Part shown: positions 50,014 to 60,746 of the stretch, one piece after another
Layout of the letters: the number at the start of each line of letters is the position of its first letter
Numbering within the stretch: the first letter of the stretch is position 1
Assembly: GCF_024347675.1 (NCBI RefSeq)
Contig: NZ_AP024882.1
Span: forward strand, 1,054,001 to 1,118,000
DNA length: 64,000 nt
DNA from: Vibrio ishigakensis
GTDB lineage: Bacteria > Pseudomonadota > Gammaproteobacteria > Enterobacterales > Vibrionaceae
Direction: 5' to 3'
Made by a program: the position numbers and the translations under genes
Notes under the pieces: model-generated
What the model saw: only the letters and a program-made list of their open reading frames with translations
Told to the model about the DNA's origin: nothing
Database searches by the model: none

Positions 50014-51037
50014 TGCTACAAGAAAACTGGATATAGACATTGTGATTCTTTGGGTAGACTCTGAGGACCTCAATTGGCAGAGAAAACTCGAGCACTATTC
50101 GAAAGGAAGCAACAAAACATCTAATGACTTCAGAAAGAGTCGATATCGTTGCTTGGGAATGTTGAAGTACATTTTTAGAAGCATCGATAACTTTATGCCA
50201 TGGGTGCGTAAAATTCATTTGGTTACCGAGGGTCATCTACCAGATTGGCTCGATACAAAAGATAGTCGACTTAATATAGTCACTCATAATGATATCTTTA
50301 GTAGAGTAGATGACTTACCAACATTCAATTCTAATGCTATAGAGTCTAATTTAGATTTGATTAAAGGTTTGTCTGAGAGGTTTATACTATTTAATGACGA
50401 TACTATAGTTTTGCAACCGGTATCTCAATCTCGTTTTTTTATCAGGGGACTACCTGTCGATTTCTTAGAGTTGTCAATACCTAGACCTCAGTTTTTTTAT
50501 AGATTTATTCGAAAGAGTAACGCGTTGAACGTGTCTGTAATTAACAACTGCCTTCGTCACTTAAGACGTACCAAGGCATGGAGTAACTTTAGAAAATCAG
50601 AAGAATTAGACCAGAGTAGTAGATTGGTATATAAAATATTTAGAAAATATAGTTGGATTAAAATAAATCATGTTCCACAACCACATCTTAAATCTACAAT
50701 ATCTTATTTTCGAGAAAATCAACAGCTTTTGCAACAGACCTCAAAGCACAGATTTAGAAATGCGAATGATATAAGTCACTACGTACATCGATATTTTAAT
50801 CTATTAATGGGAGATTTTGTTGGTAGTAACTCTTATAAACACGACTCACTATCTATTGAAATAAAGAGTAAAAGCGATTTAAATAGATTGGAAGCGATTT
50901 TAAAGAAAAATCGCTTAGTACTGCTAAGTGTTTCGGATTCAGAGATTCTGTCGGAAAAAGACTTCAAAGAGATGGTTGAATTTCTATCAGTTTATTTTGA
51001 AAAACTTATTCCAAGAAAGTGCTCATTCGAATTATAG
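50003..51037 (+). CDS. Stealth-family capsule phosphotransferase, second copy
   Basis: The same family as its neighbour but well diverged: CR1 DIDIVILWVDSEDLNWQRK, CR2 IFRSIDNFMPWVRKIHLVTE and LPTFNSNAIESNLDLIKGL with LFNDDTIVLQ, then HVPQPHLKSTISYF and HRFRNANDISHYVHRYFN. It has 344 residues from GTG 50003, which overlaps the previous stop. Two different Stealth enzymes plus TagF suggest a repeat with two or more phosphodiester links. Confidence 0.85.
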   Translation: MKNNATRKLDIDIVILWVDSEDLNWQRKLEHYSKGSNKTSNDFRKSRYRCLGMLKYIFRSIDNFMPWVRKIHLVTEGHLPDWLDTKDSRLNIVTHNDIFSRVDDLPTFNSNAIESNLDLIKGLSERFILFNDDTIVLQPVSQSRFFIRGLPVDFLELSIPRPQFFYRFIRKSNALNVSVINNCLRHLRRTKAWSNFRKSEELDQSSRLVYKIFRKYSWIKINHVPQPHLKSTISYFRENQQLLQQTSKHRFRNANDISHYVHRYFNLLMGDFVGSNSYKHDSLSIEIKSKSDLNRLEAILKKNRLVLLSVSDSEILSEKDFKEMVEFLSVYFEKLIPRKCSFEL

Positions 51038-51045
51038 GGATGATA

Positions 51046-52178
51046 ATGAAAAAACTAATACTACATATAGGGTCACACAAAACTGGTAGTACTTCGATTC
51101 AAAATAGTTTGAATAATAATGATTCACTGCTTAATGACAATGGTTATAGCTATTTCAATATAGACCCTAGCGGAAGTCAGGTTTCTACTTCGACCAATTC
51201 TTGGATTAAACTCAATAGAGACAGTTTGAAAAACAAAACCGGAGGGGCATCCATAGTTGAGGTAGCAAAGTTGGCCGTTGCTCTAGCTAGTTTTCGTGGG
51301 AATGAATCATGTCTTGTGAACACATGAGTTGGATATTTGATTGAGATGTTATAGATGAGCTCAAAGCTCATTTGTTTAAGCATTTTGATGATGTAAAAGT
51401 AATTGTTTACTTGAGAAGACAAGACCGTCAACTAGTTTCCCATATTCAAGAGGGGTCTAAAGCACCAACTTTGCCAGCTTATCTATATTATAGTGAAGGA
51501 ATTTTCGAAGAGAATAATTATGACGAATTATTTTACCTAGATTACCACAAGAGGCTTAGTCTTTGGGCTAATGCAATTGGCAAGAATAATTTGGTAATTA
51601 GGCTTTTTGAAAGGAATAGCCTTAAAAATGGAGATGCTGTATGCGACTTTTTTGATTTACTTGGTATATCGATTCCTAAAGAAACGCGTCGAAGTAACGA
51701 GTCGCTGTCTAGAAATAGTTTCGAAATAGGGTTGATATTAAACAAATATTTTTGCCATAGGCATCATACGTCTAAATTGATTAGGAATCTATTTAAACAC
51801 CATAACGCTTCAGGTCAGAAATATTTACCTAGTCGCTCAACTGCTTACTCAATTTATTCGTCTTTCTCAGATTCTAATATTGAATTAATGAATGCGTTCG
51901 GAGATGATCTGAAATTTGATGAAGATTTCACAATGTACTCGGAACAAAACAAAAAATTCACTTTAGGTAAGGAAAGCATTGATCTCATTTTTTCAACATT
52001 AGCTAACAACCAAATTCTTTCGTCAGATAAATTACGTGATGCAGCTATTTCGTTAGAACAAGTAAATTTAGAACAAAGCCGCCTTTTAATGTCTGCTGCA
52101 TTAAAATTGAAGCCACATGGGAAAACAATCCAATCCAAGCTTAAAAAGTATGAAAAGTTGTTGAAAGATGGAAATTGA
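51046..52178 (+). pseudogene. Capsule sulfotransferase with a frameshift and an in-frame TGA
   Basis: Starts MKKLILHIGSHKTGSTSIQ (PAPS loop) at ATG 51046 behind AGGGA. The frame breaks near 51305; in the other frame the sequence reads VMSCEHMSWIFD, then TGA at 51342-51344, then DVIDELKAHLFKHFDDVKVIVYLRRQDRQL, which aligns with the intact paralogue at 45185 (VIISSENFD... ISVYLRRQD). So two separate lesions are present. The rest runs to 52178 and overlaps the next gene. Loss of this enzyme would alter the sulfation pattern of the polymer. Confidence 0.8.
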
Positions 52179-52920
52179 AAATTTTAAGGTATATGGCGAA
52201 CGAAACACAGCTACTAATTATTTGATTAAGTTGTTGTCTATTAACTTTCCTCGGATCAACATACTTAGGTCAACAGTAGATCCAAGTGTCCTTCCAAAAA
52301 ACGTTAATTTACCAGCTTCAGATAGAGAAAAATTAATCGATAATTATTTTGAATCTAGCTTCTCATCTAATTTAGGTTGGAAGCACTCTTTTATTTGTAG
52401 TGATAAGTTACGTAAGCACAAGGAAATTTTGTCTAAAACACTTATTATCACTATAACGAAAAACCCATATTCTTGGTTGCTTTCATTTTATAGGAAACCT
52501 TATCATAGACTTAACGATTATTATGATGATTTTCGAGGTTTTTTGAAACCAGAATGGAGGACTGTCGGTCGGGATGGTTTGGATGACCTATATTTGTCAC
52601 CTATCGAAATCTGGAATTTAAAAAATAGGTCTTATGTTGATTGTGAAGTGGGTAATGTTTTAAATATAAAAAGTGAAAATTTAATTATCAATCCGAAGGT
52701 AGAACTTGATAGAATAAGCCAGGCCGTATTTAATAGGGACTGTGAAATTTTCTGTAATTATTTTAGATCAACTAAGTCTGATAAGAAAGATAGTGAATAC
52801 TATAAGAGTTATTATAAAAATGAGATTTGGAAAAAAGAAATTAAACGAGAGGATATAAAATATATTACAGAGAGATTAGATTTTTCTCTAATGAAAAAGT
52901 TACGATATGATGAAATCTAA
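52168..52920 (+). CDS. Putative sulfotransferase (different subfamily)
   Basis: A 250-residue protein. FKVYGERNTATNYLIKLL is a P-loop-like motif of the kind seen in sulfotransferases (GERNTATNYL), and LIITITKNPYSWLLSFYRKPYH is the 3'-phosphate-binding strand and helix. It differs from the KTGTT-type enzyme at 45185. It is the last gene of the ops operon, overlapping the broken sulfotransferase by 11 bases. The acceptor is unknown. Confidence 0.75.
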   Translation: MEIENFKVYGERNTATNYLIKLLSINFPRINILRSTVDPSVLPKNVNLPASDREKLIDNYFESSFSSNLGWKHSFICSDKLRKHKEILSKTLIITITKNPYSWLLSFYRKPYHRLNDYYDDFRGFLKPEWRTVGRDGLDDLYLSPIEIWNLKNRSYVDCEVGNVLNIKSENLIINPKVELDRISQAVFNRDCEIFCNYFRSTKSDKKDSEYYKSYYKNEIWKKEIKREDIKYITERLDFSLMKKLRYDEI

Positions 52921-53251
52921 TCTAAATATCCTGTTTAACTTCTTTTTACCCCCTATTTTTTAAGGCTGAAAGTTAAGCGAAAGTACTAAAAGGTTTACTA
53001 TTAACGTGGCATGTTGAAAACTAAAAGATAATTTTCGGCCCTTGTATGTAGTAAACCTATCAAGATATTCGACGGCGCTATCTGTAAATCACTCATGCTA
53101 GAGCAGACTCATCAGACTGAACTACTTAAATATTTAATCGATTTATTTTAGTGTTAACAACTGATTAACCCAGTAGATTATATTTAATTGTAAAGGTACT
53201 AATTTGCAGCGTTCCTATGTTATTCTAAACTCAGTATAATATCGAGTAGAG
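52921..53251. other. Non-coding stretch at the end of the capsule operon
   Basis: AT-rich convergent gap between the ops operon and the minus-strand GT4 gene. I see no gene, clear terminator hairpin or repeat. Confidence 0.5.
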
Positions 53252-54394
53252 TTAGGTTAGTTGGTAGGTACTCTCATAAATACCTAATAGTTGCTGAACA
53301 ATGACTTCATCACTATATTGTTCAACTACTTCTTTGTATAAATTAGATGCAATGAAGCAAGCCTCATTACGGTTTTTTCCGGTAGTCACTAGTATTTCAG
53401 CCAACCTTTCCGAGTCGTAGGGCTCAATCAGCCACCCGTTACAAGCGTTTCTGATAAGATCTCTACAACCGGCAACGTTTGTTGTGACAACTAACCTCTT
53501 CATAGCCCCAGCTTCAATCAATACACGTGGAATCCCTTCTCCATACCTAGTCGGTAATGCAACAATGTCTACGTTGTTCATGAGACTAGGCATATCTTCA
53601 ATTGTTCCTACCCAATTAAAATCGTGTTTTTGTGAAAGGTATTCTACTTCATCTTGTGAGTAGGCATTGTTTGATTCTAGGTCGAATATTCCAGCAACGA
53701 TCAGTCTGATATCCATGCCAATTTGACGACAATGGTTTATAGAAGAGATTAAGGTATCTAAACCTTTATCTTTAAGTAAGCGAGCAGCGAATAAGACGGT
53801 TATCTGGGGTTCAGTTAATATTTCTTTTCTAGATTGGTATTTATTGGTGTCAACGCCTGCACCGTTTACTTGTATCAACTGGTCACTGCGCCCTATTCCA
53901 TTTCTTTGAAAAAGAAGCTTATCTTCAGAATTCTCAAATAAAAATGGGCCTTGGTTAGTTCTTCCTATGTATTTATATAAAAGTACGATAACCGTTTTGA
54001 TGGCTCTGAACTTATAGCTATTGTTTGAAAATACAACGCCTAGACCTGTTATACTTTTAACGCATGGTATTTTTAGTGCTTTAGATATAAGGCCTGTATA
54101 AATGTTTGGTTTGATAGTAACTGAATGAACTAAATCAGGTTTTATCTTTTTTATGATTTTGTACAAATGATATATAGAAGCGACTTCTTCAAAAATCAGG
54201 ATACCGCTGCGAGAAATTTTTATATCGTAGCAGTCATATCCCTCTGATTCCCATTGGAGCTTCAATCGAGGTGCAGTAAACGAAGTTATGATCGAAACCC
54301 TATAACCTTTCTCTTTTGCCGCTTTTGCTCTATTGTACCAATGTAAATTAAAGTACCAGTCCACGTTAATGATAATTGCTAGATGCTTTTGCAT
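53252..54394 (-). CDS. GT4 glycosyltransferase
   Basis: A GT-B family 4 enzyme of 380 residues. The acceptor lobe has YFNLHWYNRAKAAKEKGYRV and DLVHSVTIKPNIYTGL; the donor lobe has ITVLFAARLLKDKGLDTLI and VALPTRYGEGIPRVLIEAGA with the EGxxxxxxE motif. It is likely to add the second sugar after the initiating transferase at 57325. It follows the dehydratase gene by three bases on the minus strand. Confidence 0.88.
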   Translation of the reverse strand: MQKHLAIIINVDWYFNLHWYNRAKAAKEKGYRVSIITSFTAPRLKLQWESEGYDCYDIKISRSGILIFEEVASIYHLYKIIKKIKPDLVHSVTIKPNIYTGLISKALKIPCVKSITGLGVVFSNNSYKFRAIKTVIVLLYKYIGRTNQGPFLFENSEDKLLFQRNGIGRSDQLIQVNGAGVDTNKYQSRKEILTEPQITVLFAARLLKDKGLDTLISSINHCRQIGMDIRLIVAGIFDLESNNAYSQDEVEYLSQKHDFNWVGTIEDMPSLMNNVDIVALPTRYGEGIPRVLIEAGAMKRLVVTTNVAGCRDLIRNACNGWLIEPYDSERLAEILVTTGKNRNEACFIASNLYKEVVEQYSDEVIVQQLLGIYESTYQLT

Positions 54395-54397
54395 TAT

Positions 54398-56272
54398 TTA
54401 ACTCAAATCTTGTTTTCGCGAAAATTCAATAGGTAAGGTTTTTAAATACTTCATTAGCGCTTCGCTGTTGAAGTCTTTACAATATCGGTCTAACATCTCA
54501 ATTATCGTTTCCATTTCATTCCAAGTAATTGATAGTTCATTTGCAGTCATTATTTTATCATGAACAGTTCCTTCAATATTATCTCCTATGAGTAATTCTT
54601 CATATAGCTTTTCCCCAGGCCTTAACCCTGTGTATTTTATCTCAATATCACCATCTTCGTTATTATTTGAGCCAATTTCGTTCATACCCATTAGATGAAT
54701 CATGCGTTTTGCGAGATCAAGAATTTTAACCGGCTCTCCCATGTCAAGTACGAAAACTTGACCATTTCTAGCCATTGCACTTGCTTGTATAACTAATTGC
54801 GCTGCTTCTGGCATTAGCATGAAATATCTAATTATATCAGGGTGAGTAACAGTGACTGGGCCACCTTTGCGGATTTGTTTTTTGAATAGAGGTACAACTG
54901 AACCTGAAGAACCTAAGACATTGCCAAACCTTACCATTGTAAAGGTCGTCTCACTTTCTCTGTAAACCAGTGATTGTAAGACCAACTCGGCTAATCGTTT
55001 GCTGGCACCCATTACATTTGTTGGGCGTACAGCCTTATCTGTAGAAACTAGTGTAAAGTTATTGACGCCGGTGATCATCGCTGCATTCGCACACGCGAGG
55101 GTTCCAAATACATTATTCCTTATTCCCTCTACAATGTTGTTTTCAACCATGGGTACATGTTTGTAAGCTGCAGCGTGATAAACAGTTTCTACCATGTGAG
55201 TTTTCATGGTGTTGATTAGTCGGTTCTCATTTTGCACTGAACCTAGGCTAGATATTATTGAACAGTCTACCTTCAGCCTTAAAATAGTTGACCTCAATTC
55301 TTGATCAATCTGATAAAGATTGAATTCATTTAGCTCGTATAGGACCAGAGATTTCGGTTGTTGAACGATAATCTGTCGGCATAATTCAGAACCAATAGAG
55401 CCGCCCGCGCCGGTTACCATAACAACTTTATTGGTAATGTTTCGACTCATAAGATCTTTGTTCGGTGTGACAGGGGCCCTTCCGAGCAAATCTGCAACAT
55501 CCAAGTCTCGGACTTCGGTTGCAGAACCTTTGCCTGAGGCAATTTCTTCCAATGAAGGTACTGACTGAACCTCAATAGGCCAGTGAGAAAGTTCGTCCAG
55601 AAGACGTAGCCTTTTTCCTTGAGAAATATTATTAATCGCTAATAGCAGCTTTTGCGGCTGATAAAGTGACGTCAAACGTTGAAATTCAGTACTATGATGA
55701 ACTCTCAATCCGTAAATGATGTTGCCGTCTTTGCTCCTATCATCATCAATAATTGCTACAGGATGATATTCGTCTCCCTGTATGAGTGATGAGGCCAAAT
55801 TTCGACCTGTGGCACCTGCGCCGTAAATGAGGACATTTGGCTTTTTTCGACGATAATAGTGATGAAATAAAACACGAATTAGAATTCGAGGCCCACCTAG
55901 TGTTAGCGTAGCAATACCAGCATAGATAAACGGTACGCTTCTAGGAATAAAGGACTGAATAAAAAAACTGGATAAGGCTAATGCCAATGCGGATAATATG
56001 ACTGCTAAAAATATGTTCCCGAGCGCAGGAACCATCATATAGCGAAGGACTGCTCGATACATTCCGAGCTTTGTAAAGCATGCTAGAGTAACCAAAAGGG
56101 TTATAAGCATACTCGCATACTCATCCATACCTAAAGGTACATACATACCGCCTAACCTAACAGCAATAGATACATATAAAGACGCAAGTACAGCAACAAC
56201 GTCGTATGTGACTGTTATGATTCGTTTGTTTTTGCGATTGGCAAAGACTATGAACTTGTATGGATTAAACAT
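54398..56272 (-). CDS. Membrane-bound NDP-HexNAc 4,6-dehydratase (CapD/WbpM type)
   Basis: An inner-membrane protein of 624 residues. Four N-terminal membrane segments are followed by a CoA-binding-like Rossmann region (VLIYGAGATGRNLA) and the dehydratase domain: VTGAGGSIGSEL, HAAAYKHVPMVE, VSTDKAVRPTNVMGASKRLAE (the Met-x3-Lys variant of the Tyr-x3-Lys pair). It converts UDP-GlcNAc to the 4-keto-6-deoxy sugar. The divergent reductase-like gene at 56379 would complete a 6-deoxy-HexNAc such as QuiNAc or FucNAc (inference). Confidence 0.92.
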   Translation of the reverse strand: MFNPYKFIVFANRKNKRIITVTYDVVAVLASLYVSIAVRLGGMYVPLGMDEYASMLITLLVTLACFTKLGMYRAVLRYMMVPALGNIFLAVILSALALALSSFFIQSFIPRSVPFIYAGIATLTLGGPRILIRVLFHHYYRRKKPNVLIYGAGATGRNLASSLIQGDEYHPVAIIDDDRSKDGNIIYGLRVHHSTEFQRLTSLYQPQKLLLAINNISQGKRLRLLDELSHWPIEVQSVPSLEEIASGKGSATEVRDLDVADLLGRAPVTPNKDLMSRNITNKVVMVTGAGGSIGSELCRQIIVQQPKSLVLYELNEFNLYQIDQELRSTILRLKVDCSIISSLGSVQNENRLINTMKTHMVETVYHAAAYKHVPMVENNIVEGIRNNVFGTLACANAAMITGVNNFTLVSTDKAVRPTNVMGASKRLAELVLQSLVYRESETTFTMVRFGNVLGSSGSVVPLFKKQIRKGGPVTVTHPDIIRYFMLMPEAAQLVIQASAMARNGQVFVLDMGEPVKILDLAKRMIHLMGMNEIGSNNNEDGDIEIKYTGLRPGEKLYEELLIGDNIEGTVHDKIMTANELSITWNEMETIIEMLDRYCKDFNSEALMKYLKTLPIEFSRKQDLS

Positions 56273-56378
56273 TTACACTTATCTGGTTTATTTGAACATT
56301 ATGATTTTAAATAGCTTTTTGGGGCTTTGCTAGCATCGATTTAGTTAATGGTGCTTATTTGAACGATTAGGGTGAATA

Positions 56379-57323
56379 TTGAAGATTTTAGTAACAGGTG
56401 CTAACGGTTTCATAGGTAGTCAGGTAGTAAAAACAAGTCTGAAATTCGGTTTGAACCCGGTATCGCAAACCAGAAAGTCCATTATGGAACTGCCTAACAA
56501 CGTAGTCGTTGAAGGGTTAACAGAAAAAACGAACTGGCTAATAGCCCTGCAAGGGGTTGAATGCGTGGTTCATTGTTCAGCACTTGTTCATCAAATGGAT
56601 AATGAGGCACTTTATAGCGATTACTATGATACTAACGTGCTCGGTACCGAAAATTTGGCTCGACAAGCTGCAGACAATGGGGCGAAACGGTTCGTTTTCT
56701 TGAGTTCTGTAAAGGTTAACGGCGAATACAGTGCACCAAACCATCCTTTTAAACCTGACGTTGATTTAGCGCCAGACGATTTTTACGGCAAGAGTAAATA
56801 CGAAGCGGAACTGCGCCTTCGGAAAGTTTCTGAAGAAACCGGTATGGAAGTAGTAATCATTCGACCTCCTTTAGTATATGGTCCTGGAGTCAAGGCGAAT
56901 TTCTTAACCTTAATGAAATGGACATCAAGAAAGTTACCATTGCCTTTTGGTTCGATCGATAACAGAAGAAGTTTGGTCTATGTTGAGAACCTTGTTGATC
57001 TAGTGTTGAATTGTTGCACAAATCCACAGGCTGCAGGTAAGACCTTTTTGGTTTCAGATAATCATGATGTGTCGACTAGGTGTTTACTTAGGTCTATCGC
57101 TAAATCTATGAAGGTTAAAAGTTATCTTGTGCCCGTGCCTCGCAGTATATTTAAGTTGGCGGCGACTGTTTTTAGAAAACCAGAGCTAGAAGTTAAGTTG
57201 TTTGGTTTTCTTCAGGTAGATATTAGTGAAACTCGTAAAGTACTTGGTTGGGAACCGCCTTATAGCTTTGAAGAGGGTATACAAAAGACCGTCGATGACT
57301 TTTTAGCGAATAAGAATAGTTAA
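56379..57323 (+). CDS. NAD-dependent epimerase/reductase (WbpV-like)
   Basis: A short-chain extended-type protein of 314 residues: [25 protein letters not shown] and [11 protein letters not shown] (Tyr-Lys pair). In clusters with a WbpM-type dehydratase and a PglC-type transferase, such a protein usually reduces the 4-keto intermediate to UDP-QuiNAc. UDP-hexose 4-epimerase activity is the alternative. It starts with TTG at 56379 and lies one base before the transferase gene. Confidence 0.82.
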   Translation: MKILVTGANGFIGSQVVKTSLKFGLNPVSQTRKSIMELPNNVVVEGLTEKTNWLIALQGVECVVHCSALVHQMDNEALYSDYYDTNVLGTENLARQAADNGAKRFVFLSSVKVNGEYSAPNHPFKPDVDLAPDDFYGKSKYEAELRLRKVSEETGMEVVIIRPPLVYGPGVKANFLTLMKWTSRKLPLPFGSIDNRRSLVYVENLVDLVLNCCTNPQAAGKTFLVSDNHDVSTRCLLRSIAKSMKVKSYLVPVPRSIFKLAATVFRKPELEVKLFGFLQVDISETRKVLGWEPPYSFEEGIQKTVDDFLANKNS

Positions 57324-57324
57324 G

Positions 57325-57882
57325 TTGGAACAGAGCGTGATTAGATTCTTAGATTTTGTGTTGTCTTTCTTTGGCCTGTTATTTTTGTGGCCAGTGTTGT
57401 TGGTAGTTTGGGTTTTAGGATATTTTGATACAGGAGCACCGGTTTTTCGGCAGATCCGAGTTGGAAAAGATAAACAAGAGTTTGTACTGGTTAAGTTCAG
57501 GACTATGCCAGTTGATACGGCCTCTGTTGCAACGCACTTGGTTGGTGCTAGCTCGGTAACTAAGCTGGGTAGCTTTCTTCGGAAAACTAAATTAGACGAG
57601 TTGCCGCAGCTTTGGAACGTGCTAAAAGGTGAAATGAGCTTGGTTGGTCCGAGGCCTTGCTTGTTTAATCAAGAAGAGTTAATCAGTGCGAGAAGTGCTT
57701 TGAAAGTCTTTGATGTAAGGCCTGGTATCACTGGCTTGGCTCAGGTGAATGAGATCGATATGTCTACGCCTGAACTGCTTGCTGAGTGGGATGCAAAAAT
57801 GATTCGAACTATGTCTATTTCTAATTATTTTAAGTACATAGTCCAGACTGTGCTCGGTAAAGGGGCAGGGGATAGGGTTTAG
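57325..57882 (+). CDS. Monotopic initiating sugar-phosphate transferase (PglC type)
   Basis: A small phosphoglycosyl transferase of 185 residues with one N-terminal re-entrant hydrophobic helix ([20 protein letters not shown]) and the catalytic core [35 protein letters not shown] (Asp-Glu dyad) and VGPRPCL. It puts the first sugar phosphate on undecaprenyl phosphate. The window thus has two initiating transferases of unrelated folds, this one and the WecA-type enzyme at 3312. TTG start at 57325. Confidence 0.9.
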   Translation: MEQSVIRFLDFVLSFFGLLFLWPVLLVVWVLGYFDTGAPVFRQIRVGKDKQEFVLVKFRTMPVDTASVATHLVGASSVTKLGSFLRKTKLDELPQLWNVLKGEMSLVGPRPCLFNQEELISARSALKVFDVRPGITGLAQVNEIDMSTPELLAEWDAKMIRTMSISNYFKYIVQTVLGKGAGDRV

Positions 57883-57899
57883 ATTTTTAGTTTGAGAGG

Positions 57900-57931
57900 T
57901 CCCGGATAAACCCTACGAGTTTTCCGGGATG
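57900..57931. repeat. CCCGGA palindromic repeat, copy 1
   Basis: TCCCGGA (57900-57906) and TCCGGGA (57923-57929), followed by TG, between the convergent transferase and malT genes. The same unit recurs at 60747 and 63831, so it is a dispersed intergenic element and perhaps a terminator. Confidence 0.7.
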
Positions 57932-57948
57932 CCACTTGTGTTGCTAGT

Positions 57949-60657
57949 CTAGTAGCCCATTAGTCTTAAAAGATTTTCAGCCGTCTCAATTGCTTCTTTT
58001 CGATTCGCAATATTCAGCTTCTGATACAAATTTCGAATGTGCGTCTTAATTGTTGTCCCGGCAACATCAAGCTCCTGCGCAATCTGCTCGTTACTGAAGC
58101 CAGAATAAATTAGGTTTAGCACCTGCCATTCTCGCTGGGTCAGCGGGCTGGTGCGGATCAGCTCTGGGATGTTTGGATGGTTGACGAGCTTGTTGACGAA
58201 CTCTTCATCGAAGTGGACGGCGCGGCTGCGTTGCTTGTTGCCAATCTCTTTTAGTAGTTGTAGGGCGCGGTGGCGCTCTAGGTCGCCTAGCTGCCCTTTG
58301 TTGACTAGCTTATCCATCAGTTTGCCGATGGTATTGCCATCGATGATGAAGTTGCCGATCATGCCGGTTTGGTTGGTCATGGATAGGGCTTGTTTTAGCT
58401 TCTCGCCGGCTTGTACTTCGTCGCTAGTTTTGATGTGCAGAACAGATTCAACGATGAGATTGCGGTTTTTGTCGGTCACTAGGCCGTGTTTTTCGGCTTC
58501 GTTACGCATTAGCGCTAAGGTAAGTTCTGCCTGATCAAACTGCTCCGTGCAGATTTGTGCGCGGGCGATGTTTCGAAGGTGCAGTTGAGTAAAGTGGTTG
58601 CTGGCGCTTTCTGGCTGCTCTGCTTGTACTAACCAGTTGTGGATGGAGGTTGTATCACCACGCGCTTGCCAGTACAGAAGCTGTGAAAGGGACGCATTAG
58701 CTGTCCAATCTAGGTGATAGTTGGACTCGGCTAGTAGGCTTTCAATTTTTTCTACAAAGCGACCGGCTTTGTCTATTTCACCGCGGCCGATAGCGATGCG
58801 CGCTAGCATTGAGTAGCTGTGTAGGTGACGGCTCTGTTTCTTCTCACCTAGAACATCGATGCCTTTATAGGCTAAGTGCTCAGCTTCATCTAGGTGGTTC
58901 CAGCACCATTGGATTTGAGCGCGGATGCGCAGTAGGTGTTCGTGCAGTGGTACTTGCTGCAGGTGGTGCTCTTCGATGATCTTAAAGCCTTGCTCTTGAA
59001 GTTCGTGTGCGGCTTGGATATAGCCTTGAGCAATCAAGATCTCGCTTTGTTGGATCAGAGCCCACAGCGCTTGGTGGTAAACCTGATACTGACGCGCAAG
59101 CTTTTCTGTCTGCTGCATCATAGGTAGCGCGCGGTCTAATCGGCCCAGTACGTGGTTTACCTCGCCGATAACGGATGTGCCCACAATGCGGCTTCTAAAG
59201 TCGTTGTTGTCAATTTGGCTTAGTGCCAGTTCAGCCAGCTCTAGAGCTTTCTCAGGTTTGCCTTGGTTGATGGCAACCAAGCCGAGTAGGGCGCTGACTT
59301 GGCCTTTCTCGTTGGCTGAGATGCTGATGTTGCGTTTTTCCAGTTCTACCTTAGCTTCGGCAAGCAAATCACCTACCGCGTTGTATCTGTGCTGGCTTTG
59401 AGCAAGCCATGCACGCAATAGAGGCAGTTTCGCTGTTTGATACAGCTGATCCGGTTCTAGCTCGGCAATGGCATTTTCTAGGGTTACTAGCTCACCGCCG
59501 TTAAACATGGCCCAGCCGTGCTCGCGCATGATGTCTGCACACAAGTCGGAGTCTTTGGCTTTTTGTGCGTGTGCCAGTGCTTTTACAGGACGATTGTACT
59601 TAAGCCAGGTTTTAGCCGCTTGTGTTTGTAGAGATAGCTCTTGCTGTGGCAGGTGAGTGCTGCGCTGGTGGGTCAGGAAGTCACTGAACAAGTTATGGAA
59701 GCGGAACCAGTTTTGCTCGTCTGTACTGGTATTAAGAAACAGACCAAACCGGTTTAGGTTTTCCAGCATATTCAGCGCGTCATCGCGTCCGGTCACATCC
59801 GCAATATGTTCATCACTGAAGTTATCCAGCACTGAACACTGCATCAGGAACTGCTGAGTGTCTTCGTCTAGGTAATCAAATACCTCTTCTGCCAGATAGT
59901 CCCATAAGTGTGTGTGATTGAAATCTTCAATCGCCAGTAGAGACTCTTTAATCGGCTTATTTTGTTGAATGGCTTGGATAGCCAGAAGCTGAAGTGCTGA
60001 CGGCCAGCCCTCTACATAGTTGCGAAGATCCGTAGCGGTTGATTCATCTATCTCTTCTTTGGTACGCATGCTTAAGAAGCGTGACGTCTCTTCAGTATCG
60101 AATGCGAGCAGGTCATCGTCGATTTCAATCATAAGATCGCGTACACGAAGATTCGCCGTGCCCAGTGGTGGGTTAGAGCGACTGGTGACCACAACTGTGA
60201 CGTTGTCTGGCATATGCTTGATAAAGAAGCGCATCGCTTCGTGCACTTCTTCATTAGTAATGAGGTGGTAGTCATCTAGCACCAAGTAGATTTCATGATG
60301 GGTACTAGTGAGTTCTGCGAAAATCTCGCCGAACAAGCTGTGCAATGATGAGAACTGGCGTTTTTCGATGAGTGCCAGAGAGTTCACACAGATGTTGTCG
60401 GTTGCTTTATTAATAGCGCGCACAAAGTAGGAGATAAAGCGGTAGCTGTCGTTATCGCTCTCATCCAGGCTATACCAGCCTACATGGGTTTTGTCGGCTA
60501 GCCATTGAGCTGCCATAGTGGTTTTGCCATAGCCGGCAGGGGAGCGAAATAGCACCAGCTTATAAAAGGGCGCTTGCTGCAAAAGCTCCAAAACACGGGG
60601 ACGCACGATGGCGTTATGTAAGCGGCCGGGGCGAGTCAGTTTTGATGGAATCCACAT
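57949..60657 (-). CDS. malT: Maltose regulon activator MalT
   Basis: ATP- and maltotriose-dependent LuxR-type activator of 902 residues. It has an N-terminal NTPase (Walker [17 protein letters not shown], Walker [13 protein letters not shown]), a long helical TPR-like sensor region, and a C-terminal helix-turn-helix, [20 protein letters not shown] with [17 protein letters not shown]. The length matches E. coli MalT (about 901). It is divergent from malP across a 667-base region containing MalT-box-like sites. Confidence 0.97.
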   Translation of the reverse strand: MWIPSKLTRPGRLHNAIVRPRVLELLQQAPFYKLVLFRSPAGYGKTTMAAQWLADKTHVGWYSLDESDNDSYRFISYFVRAINKATDNICVNSLALIEKRQFSSLHSLFGEIFAELTSTHHEIYLVLDDYHLITNEEVHEAMRFFIKHMPDNVTVVVTSRSNPPLGTANLRVRDLMIEIDDDLLAFDTEETSRFLSMRTKEEIDESTATDLRNYVEGWPSALQLLAIQAIQQNKPIKESLLAIEDFNHTHLWDYLAEEVFDYLDEDTQQFLMQCSVLDNFSDEHIADVTGRDDALNMLENLNRFGLFLNTSTDEQNWFRFHNLFSDFLTHQRSTHLPQQELSLQTQAAKTWLKYNRPVKALAHAQKAKDSDLCADIMREHGWAMFNGGELVTLENAIAELEPDQLYQTAKLPLLRAWLAQSQHRYNAVGDLLAEAKVELEKRNISISANEKGQVSALLGLVAINQGKPEKALELAELALSQIDNNDFRSRIVGTSVIGEVNHVLGRLDRALPMMQQTEKLARQYQVYHQALWALIQQSEILIAQGYIQAAHELQEQGFKIIEEHHLQQVPLHEHLLRIRAQIQWCWNHLDEAEHLAYKGIDVLGEKKQSRHLHSYSMLARIAIGRGEIDKAGRFVEKIESLLAESNYHLDWTANASLSQLLYWQARGDTTSIHNWLVQAEQPESASNHFTQLHLRNIARAQICTEQFDQAELTLALMRNEAEKHGLVTDKNRNLIVESVLHIKTSDEVQAGEKLKQALSMTNQTGMIGNFIIDGNTIGKLMDKLVNKGQLGDLERHRALQLLKEIGNKQRSRAVHFDEEFVNKLVNHPNIPELIRTSPLTQREWQVLNLIYSGFSNEQIAQELDVAGTTIKTHIRNLYQKLNIANRKEAIETAENLLRLMGY

Positions 60658-60746
60658 TTGTGTCTTTACCTAGTCAGTTATTCTTATGTTTATGCTTTGG
60701 GGGAGTCGTCATTCCGGCACACTTGTAGGATGTACTCGGTTTGAAG

